From: Hassallia sp050875635 | GTDB lineage: Bacteria > Cyanobacteriota > Cyanobacteriia > Cyanobacteriales > Nostocaceae | Assembly: GCF_050875635.1 (NCBI RefSeq) | Contig: NZ_JBPAOH010000008.1 | Location: 1 to 64,000, forward strand | DNA length: 64,000 nucleotides | Direction of reading: 5' to 3' | In this document: positions 60,221 through 64,000 of the stretch, piece by piece | Layout: every line of letters begins with the position of its first letter | Position numbering within the stretch: position 1 is the first letter of the stretch | Made by a program: the position numbers and the translations under genes | The notes under the pieces: generated by a model | Told to the model about the DNA's origin: nothing | The model's input: the letters and a program-made list of their open reading frames with translations, nothing else | Database searches by the model: none

Positions 60221-62071
60221 ATGTCAGAAAACCTAAATAGCGATTTACTCAGCAACCAACTCATGACTCAATACATGATCGGTAAAGTACTACAAGGACG
60301 GTACCAAATCGTTCAAACCCTCGGTGCGGGCGTATTTGGACAAACATACATCGCCGTAGATATAGATCACCCTGAGAACCCAAAATGCGTAGTTAAACAG
60401 CTAAAGGTGACTGGTTCTCAACCAAGTTACTTGGACACTCTCAGGTTGCGCTTTCTTACGGAAACCGAAACCCTCAAGCAGTTGGGACACCATAACCAGA
60501 TTCCCGAACTTCTTGCTTGTTTTGAAGAAGATGAAAGATTCTATCTAGTACAAGAGTTTATTGAAGGACATGCGTTGACGGCTGAATTGCCGATGGGTCA
60601 ACAATGGGGAAGTCTTTGGACTGAAAGCGAAGTTATCCAATTTCTCAATGATGTTCTGGAAATTCTCGAATTTGTTCACTCGCAAGGAGTTATCCATTGT
60701 GACATTAAACCGGAAAACTTGATCAGACGCGCTTGCGATCGCAAGTTAGTTTTGATCGACTTTGGTTCAATTGTGCCGGTTGATTTTGGTGCAGATGCAG
60801 CATTGCCGATTTATCGACTTCCCGTCACCTCTTTGGGATATATACCCCCAGAGCAATTTATTAGTCAAGCACAGCCCAACAGTGATATTTATTCTTTGGG
60901 CATGATTGCTATCCAGGGTTTAACAGGGTTAGCACCGTTACAATTAAAAATAGATCCTTATACAAATGATATTTATTGGCGTTTGAATGATACGCCAGTT
61001 AATGATTATCTAGCTGCTGTTCTCAGCCAAATGATTCGTTACAACCACGAAAGCCGCTTTCAGTCAGCGGTTGAGGTGTTGCAAGTACTCAAGCAAATGC
61101 CTTTGAAAGAGTCGCAAGTATTAGATGCAGAATATACTGTGTCCGCAGGTGATAACTCCCAAGGACGGTTTAAGTTTATAAAATCACCCTCTCTAGTGAC
61201 AGGAATGAGAGTAGGATTAGCGGCTAATTCTTTGGTGATGGGATTTGGAGTATATTCTTTAGCTAATAATTCGCCGGCATATTCAGAAACAGAAGCTTTA
61301 TATAAAGCAACCGAACAATATCAAGCGGGAAATTTAGAAAGTGCGATCGCTTTAGCGCGAACAATTAAGCCAAACAGCAGCGTCTATTCAGAAGCTCAAG
61401 CTACAATTGGCGAATGGCGTCAGCAATGGCAACTCGCAGCACAACGATATCAAGCTGTGGAAAAAGCCTTTAACGAAAATCGTTGGACAGATGTACTTCG
61501 TACTGCTGCTCAGGTTCCGGATATTTTATATTGGCAATCGAAAACTGATAAACTAGCTAAACCTGCACGCGCTAACCTCGAAGTCCAGTCAAAAGACTTA
61601 TTAGCTAAGGCTTACCAAAGAGCAGGTGAAAAAGATTTCTCTACTGCTTTAAACTACTTGCAGCAAATTCCCCAAGAAAGCTCTTCTAAAACTATAGTTC
61701 AACAAAAGTTGACTGAGTACAATCAAAAGCAGCAAATTAGAGCAGCTTACTTTGTCCAAAAGGCTTACGACAAAGCAGCAGCGGGTGACTTTGATGGTGC
61801 TGTGGAGTTACTCCAACAAGTTCCCCAAGGTACTCCGATTTATGCTCAAGCTCAAGCTAAACTAATTGAATATACGCAAAAACAGCGTCTGCAAGCTGGT
61901 AAAAGTTCTAATGATGATAGCAGGCGATCGCAACTTCCACAAGATGAAAAGGTAGCTACATCACCAATAGCCAAAGCTATGTGGACTAATTCATTCATCC
62001 ACAGCAAAACCGCTACTAAGCTGGACAATTTTCAGCCAGGAAATTACATGCAAGAGGTGAATATTAGATAG
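60221..62071 (+). CDS. Serine/threonine protein kinase with TPR-like C-terminal region
   Basis: The 616-residue protein has a Hanks-type kinase domain (about residues 28-290): glycine loop TLGAGVFGQTYIAVD, catalytic Lys in CVVKQLKVTG, catalytic loop VIHCDIKPENLIRR, DFG in VLIDFGSIVPV, and IPPEQFISQAQPNSDIYSLG. The catalytic-loop HRD is HCD here, a non-RD kinase with the Asp kept. One membrane helix (GLAANSLVMGFGVYSLA, about 327-343) follows, then a C-terminal TPR-like region (about 355-560) of repeated AIALARxIxPxSxxYxxAQA pattern, likely extracytoplasmic and sensory. Confidence 0.9.
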   Translation: MSENLNSDLLSNQLMTQYMIGKVLQGRYQIVQTLGAGVFGQTYIAVDIDHPENPKCVVKQLKVTGSQPSYLDTLRLRFLTETETLKQLGHHNQIPELLACFEEDERFYLVQEFIEGHALTAELPMGQQWGSLWTESEVIQFLNDVLEILEFVHSQGVIHCDIKPENLIRRACDRKLVLIDFGSIVPVDFGADAALPIYRLPVTSLGYIPPEQFISQAQPNSDIYSLGMIAIQGLTGLAPLQLKIDPYTNDIYWRLNDTPVNDYLAAVLSQMIRYNHESRFQSAVEVLQVLKQMPLKESQVLDAEYTVSAGDNSQGRFKFIKSPSLVTGMRVGLAANSLVMGFGVYSLANNSPAYSETEALYKATEQYQAGNLESAIALARTIKPNSSVYSEAQATIGEWRQQWQLAAQRYQAVEKAFNENRWTDVLRTAAQVPDILYWQSKTDKLAKPARANLEVQSKDLLAKAYQRAGEKDFSTALNYLQQIPQESSSKTIVQQKLTEYNQKQQIRAAYFVQKAYDKAAAGDFDGAVELLQQVPQGTPIYAQAQAKLIEYTQKQRLQAGKSSNDDSRRSQLPQDEKVATSPIAKAMWTNSFIHSKTATKLDNFQPGNYMQEVNIR

Positions 62072-62208
62072 TGACAACACAAAAAGCTTGGGTGCATTAA
62101 TTATCCAGCTTATAACCAGCAAACACCATTTTTTCTTGATATAGCAAAAGCCTTGGTGCTGCCGGACATCAACAGATGATAAAACGCAAGACACAAAAAG
62201 ACTTTTCA

Positions 62209-62238
62209 CCCAGTCCCCAGTCCCCAGTCCCCAGTCCC
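62209..62238. repeat. Short octamer array (ccagtccc)
   Basis: Four tandem copies of ccagtccc between convergent genes. Confidence 0.8.
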
Positions 62239-62246
62239 TTGCTATA

Positions 62247-62408
62247 CTAACTTGCATGGTTCCAGTCACTTAAGACTTCATGTTGCTGGTTCGTTTTGCG
62301 TTGACGAGCTGGTACTTTAGGAGTACCGATATCTGTGTGACGAGAAGATTGTTTCTTCTTGGCTGATTTGTTTTCTGTTTTCTTTGAGCTAATTTGTGTG
62401 GTTGTCAT
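62247..62408 (-). CDS. 53-residue basic peptide of unknown function
   Basis: The ATG at 62408 is preceded by aaggt at about 8 bases and runs to a TAG at 62247. The product is MTTTQISSKKTENKSAKKKQ, then SSRHTDIGTPKVPARQRKTN and QQHEVLSDWNHAS. It is Lys/Arg/Ser/Thr-rich and probably unstructured. An imperfect 14-bp hairpin (62427-62470, gccactgagatttt with aaaatcacagtggc) lies just upstream of its ribosome-binding site. I recognise no family. The good ribosome-binding site and clean frame argue for a real gene, but its size makes this uncertain. Confidence 0.5.
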   Translation of the reverse strand: MTTTQISSKKTENKSAKKKQSSRHTDIGTPKVPARQRKTNQQHEVLSDWNHAS

Positions 62409-62573
62409 TTTATTTACCTTTATGCTGCCACTGAGATTTTAGTTACTCTTACCGGAAAAATCACAGTGGCGCATCCCTCTATTTACAATTAAAGCCTATG
62501 GCTTTATTTATCTCTTCACTCTTTAGATAGTTCTTTCCTGAAAAAAAGAAAAAATAAATTTCTGATGCTGCCC

Positions 62574-62606
62574 AGAAACCCGACTTATTAAAGAAGTCGG
62601 GTTTCT
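62574..62606 (-). terminator. Terminator hairpin of the PBP1C-like gene
   Basis: agaaacccgactt and its exact complement around attaaag, overlapping the stop codon at 62605-62607. On the minus strand it is followed by a purine-rich stretch, without a long T-run. It shares the cccgactt core with the hairpin at 18539. Confidence 0.6.
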
Positions 62607-64000
62607 AATAAGAAAAGCCGCGACGTGTGGGTTTGATATTTGCTAACTGTACTTGAAAAGTTACTTTATCGCTGATTTCACCACTTTTTGCTGATAAAGT
62701 CCAGCTACCGGGACGTAATGTCCAAAATAACGCATTTGCGGATGTATCTAACTTTTCACCATTCAACCTCCATTCTACAGGTTCAGATGATATTCCCCCT
62801 AGCTTAAATTCTAATTTTTGCTTTCCTTCTTCACCTGGATATAATAAGAAGAAATCGCGATTGTGAGGCGATAAAATCTTGAAATTGTTAGAAGCTAAAT
62901 TGAATTGATTTTGTCTTGCTAACCATTCATCATACTCACCGGGTAAATTGAACTGAAGACGTTCATAACTGCTTTTGTCTTCTGGAGAGAAATATTCTTC
63001 TACAACCGAGGTGCAACTTGGTGTAGGTTTTAACCCTGAAGTTGCACACATCGGTAGTTTTACCATCCCTGACGGAGAAGGAAAATTAGCTGGTTCTTGT
63101 GAGGAGTGCAAATGTAACATAATTCGATTCCACAAAGGCGCTGCACCTGTAACTCCAGATACTTGGCGCATCGGTTCGCCGTCGAAATTACCTACCCAGG
63201 TAGCCACTGTGTAATCGCTAGAAAAGCCGACAGTCCATGTATCGCGAAAATTAGAAGATGTGCCCGTTTTGACTGCCGCAGCAAATGGTAAATTGAGTAC
63301 CGAGTCTACACCAAAAGCTGTCGCACGCGCATAGCGATCGCTCAACATGTCAACAATTAATTGCCACGTCGTCCCGTAGGGGCGGGGTTCTCCCGCCCGT
63401 ATTGGCGGCGAATCAGAAAATGTGGTTATAATTGGTATGGCTTGTCCAAATCGTGCTATAGTCACATAAGCTTTAGCTAATTCCCACAAACTGACTTCGC
63501 CACTACCCAGAGTCAAGCCCAAACCGTAATATTCTGCCGGCTGAGTTAAGTGTGCAAACCCCAAGTCATGCAGACGATTTAAAAAATTCTGCACGCCAAC
63601 CTTTTCTAACACCCTGACTGCTGGTACATTCAGCGAATTCGCCAAAGCGACGCGCACCCGCACCGGTCCATTAAAGCTTCGCGTATAATCTGTAGGACTG
63701 TAAAGTTTTGCCCCCGGAATCGCGTAGTTTGCCGGCACATCTGCTAAAATAGAATTGGGACGAATTACAGATTTTTCTAAAGCTAACTCATATAAAAACG
63801 GCTTGAGTGTAGACCCTGGTTGACGCAGCGCCTGAACTCCATCATTACGTCCGAGTTTGGCTTCGTTAAAGTAATCAGGGGAACCGACATAAGCCAAAAC
63901 TTCCCCGGTGTGATTGTCGATTACTAAAGCAGCTGCGTCATGAACATTATTCGCAACGAGGTTGGTAAGTACTTGCTGTACTTGTGCTTCCACAAACTGT
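62605..64000 (-). CDS. pbpC: PBP1C-like penicillin-binding protein, 5' part outside window
   Basis: At least 464 residues of the C-terminal part of a bifunctional class A penicillin-binding protein. The transpeptidase has the SxxK motif RQPGSTLKPFLYELAL, SxN in VALANSLNVPAVRV, and KTG in AAVKTGTSSNFRDTWTVGF. A C-terminal BiPBP_C beta domain (from about residue 375) follows, the mark of PBP1C. The glycosyltransferase domain lies outside the window. It acts in peptidoglycan cross-linking in the periplasm. Residues SPPIRAGEPRPYGT (about 197-210) are translated from an inserted repeat at 63376-63410. The frame is open to the window edge. Confidence 0.9.
   Translation of the reverse strand, partial: QFVEAQVQQVLTNLVANNVHDAAALVIDNHTGEVLAYVGSPDYFNEAKLGRNDGVQALRQPGSTLKPFLYELALEKSVIRPNSILADVPANYAIPGAKLYSPTDYTRSFNGPVRVRVALANSLNVPAVRVLEKVGVQNFLNRLHDLGFAHLTQPAEYYGLGLTLGSGEVSLWELAKAYVTIARFGQAIPIITTFSDSPPIRAGEPRPYGTTWQLIVDMLSDRYARATAFGVDSVLNLPFAAAVKTGTSSNFRDTWTVGFSSDYTVATWVGNFDGEPMRQVSGVTGAAPLWNRIMLHLHSSQEPANFPSPSGMVKLPMCATSGLKPTPSCTSVVEEYFSPEDKSSYERLQFNLPGEYDEWLARQNQFNLASNNFKILSPHNRDFFLLYPGEEGKQKLEFKLGGISSEPVEWRLNGEKLDTSANALFWTLRPGSWTLSAKSGEISDKVTFQVQLANIKPTRRGFSY
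63376..63410. repeat. Palindromic repeat inserted in frame within pbpC
   Basis: gtaggggcggggttctcccg then cccgtattggcgg: a gggcggg/cccgccc hairpin with 5-base loop. It interrupts a loop of the transpeptidase domain between the SxN and KTG motifs and keeps the frame. Confidence 0.7.

Noticed and set aside
1..64000. tRNA, rRNA, riboswitches and known small RNAs
   Set aside because: No T-loop GTTCRA-type motif with a matching acceptor stem or other conserved RNA pattern was recognised by eye; a covariance-model search would be decisive.

Overview
The window is chromosomal DNA from a cyanobacterium, most likely a filamentous, Nostoc/Tolypothrix-like member of the Nostocales. The evidence is the very frequent HIP1 octamer GCGATCGC, the many short degenerate G-rich heptamer arrays between genes (gggcatt/ggggcat and their complements), and typical gene families: sucrose-phosphate phosphatase, xisH/xisI, DICT-domain kinase, CHASE2 and AAA-like ATPases, NurA, and a beta carbonic anhydrase. 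No rRNA or tRNA gene was recognised. The species cannot be fixed from the sequence alone.

Region 1 (1-8.6 kb) is mostly housekeeping: a partial Uma2-like nuclease, a molybdopterin oxidoreductase, class I aldolase, a small exported protein, a two-gene module with a retropepsin-like protease, then sucrose-phosphate phosphatase-ruvA (overlapping by one base) and bioF. Region 2 (8.6-22.6 kb) is accessory and badly worn. It holds a leucine-rich-repeat ROCO protein, two 63-bp-period satellite arrays, a DUF6544-like gene whose 5' end is disrupted by a palindromic repeat, a higBA pair with a frameshifted toxin, a nurA gene with a duplicated 3' end, xisI with a frameshifted xisH, and an AraC regulator next to a decayed TonB-dependent receptor. 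That receptor contains a complete but dead IS1-family element with terminal inverted repeats and an 8-bp target duplication.

Region 3 (21.9-31 kb) holds a methyltransferase, a haem-oxygenase-like diiron enzyme and a signalling neighbourhood. Two histidine kinases here are degenerate in complementary ways: one keeps the phosphoacceptor His but lacks the D- and G-boxes, the other has Gln for His but keeps a full ATPase domain. A SAM hydrolase lies between them, followed by an AAA-like protein with a degenerate GGDEF domain. This is the most interesting functional observation in the window.

Region 4 (31.1-52 kb) is a long, almost entirely minus-strand cluster for a Wzx/Wzy-type surface polysaccharide: tyrosine autokinase/copolymerase, initiating sugar transferase, flippase, polymerase/ligase, seven further glycosyltransferases, and modifying enzymes (epimerase, Gfo/Idh oxidoreductase, acyltransferase, methyltransferase). 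No outer-membrane export protein is present in the window. Region 5 (52.9-64 kb) holds a CHASE2/AAA protein with a DUF928-like fragment, a DUF937 protein, a DUF697-type GTPase, carbonic anhydrase, a Ser/Thr kinase with HCD in place of HRD, an unlisted 53-residue basic peptide gene, and the 3' part of a PBP1C gene.

A theme across the window is invasion by small palindromic repeats. Several copies sit inside genes, and at least two appear to have been absorbed in frame into coding sequence (the DICT kinase and PBP1C).
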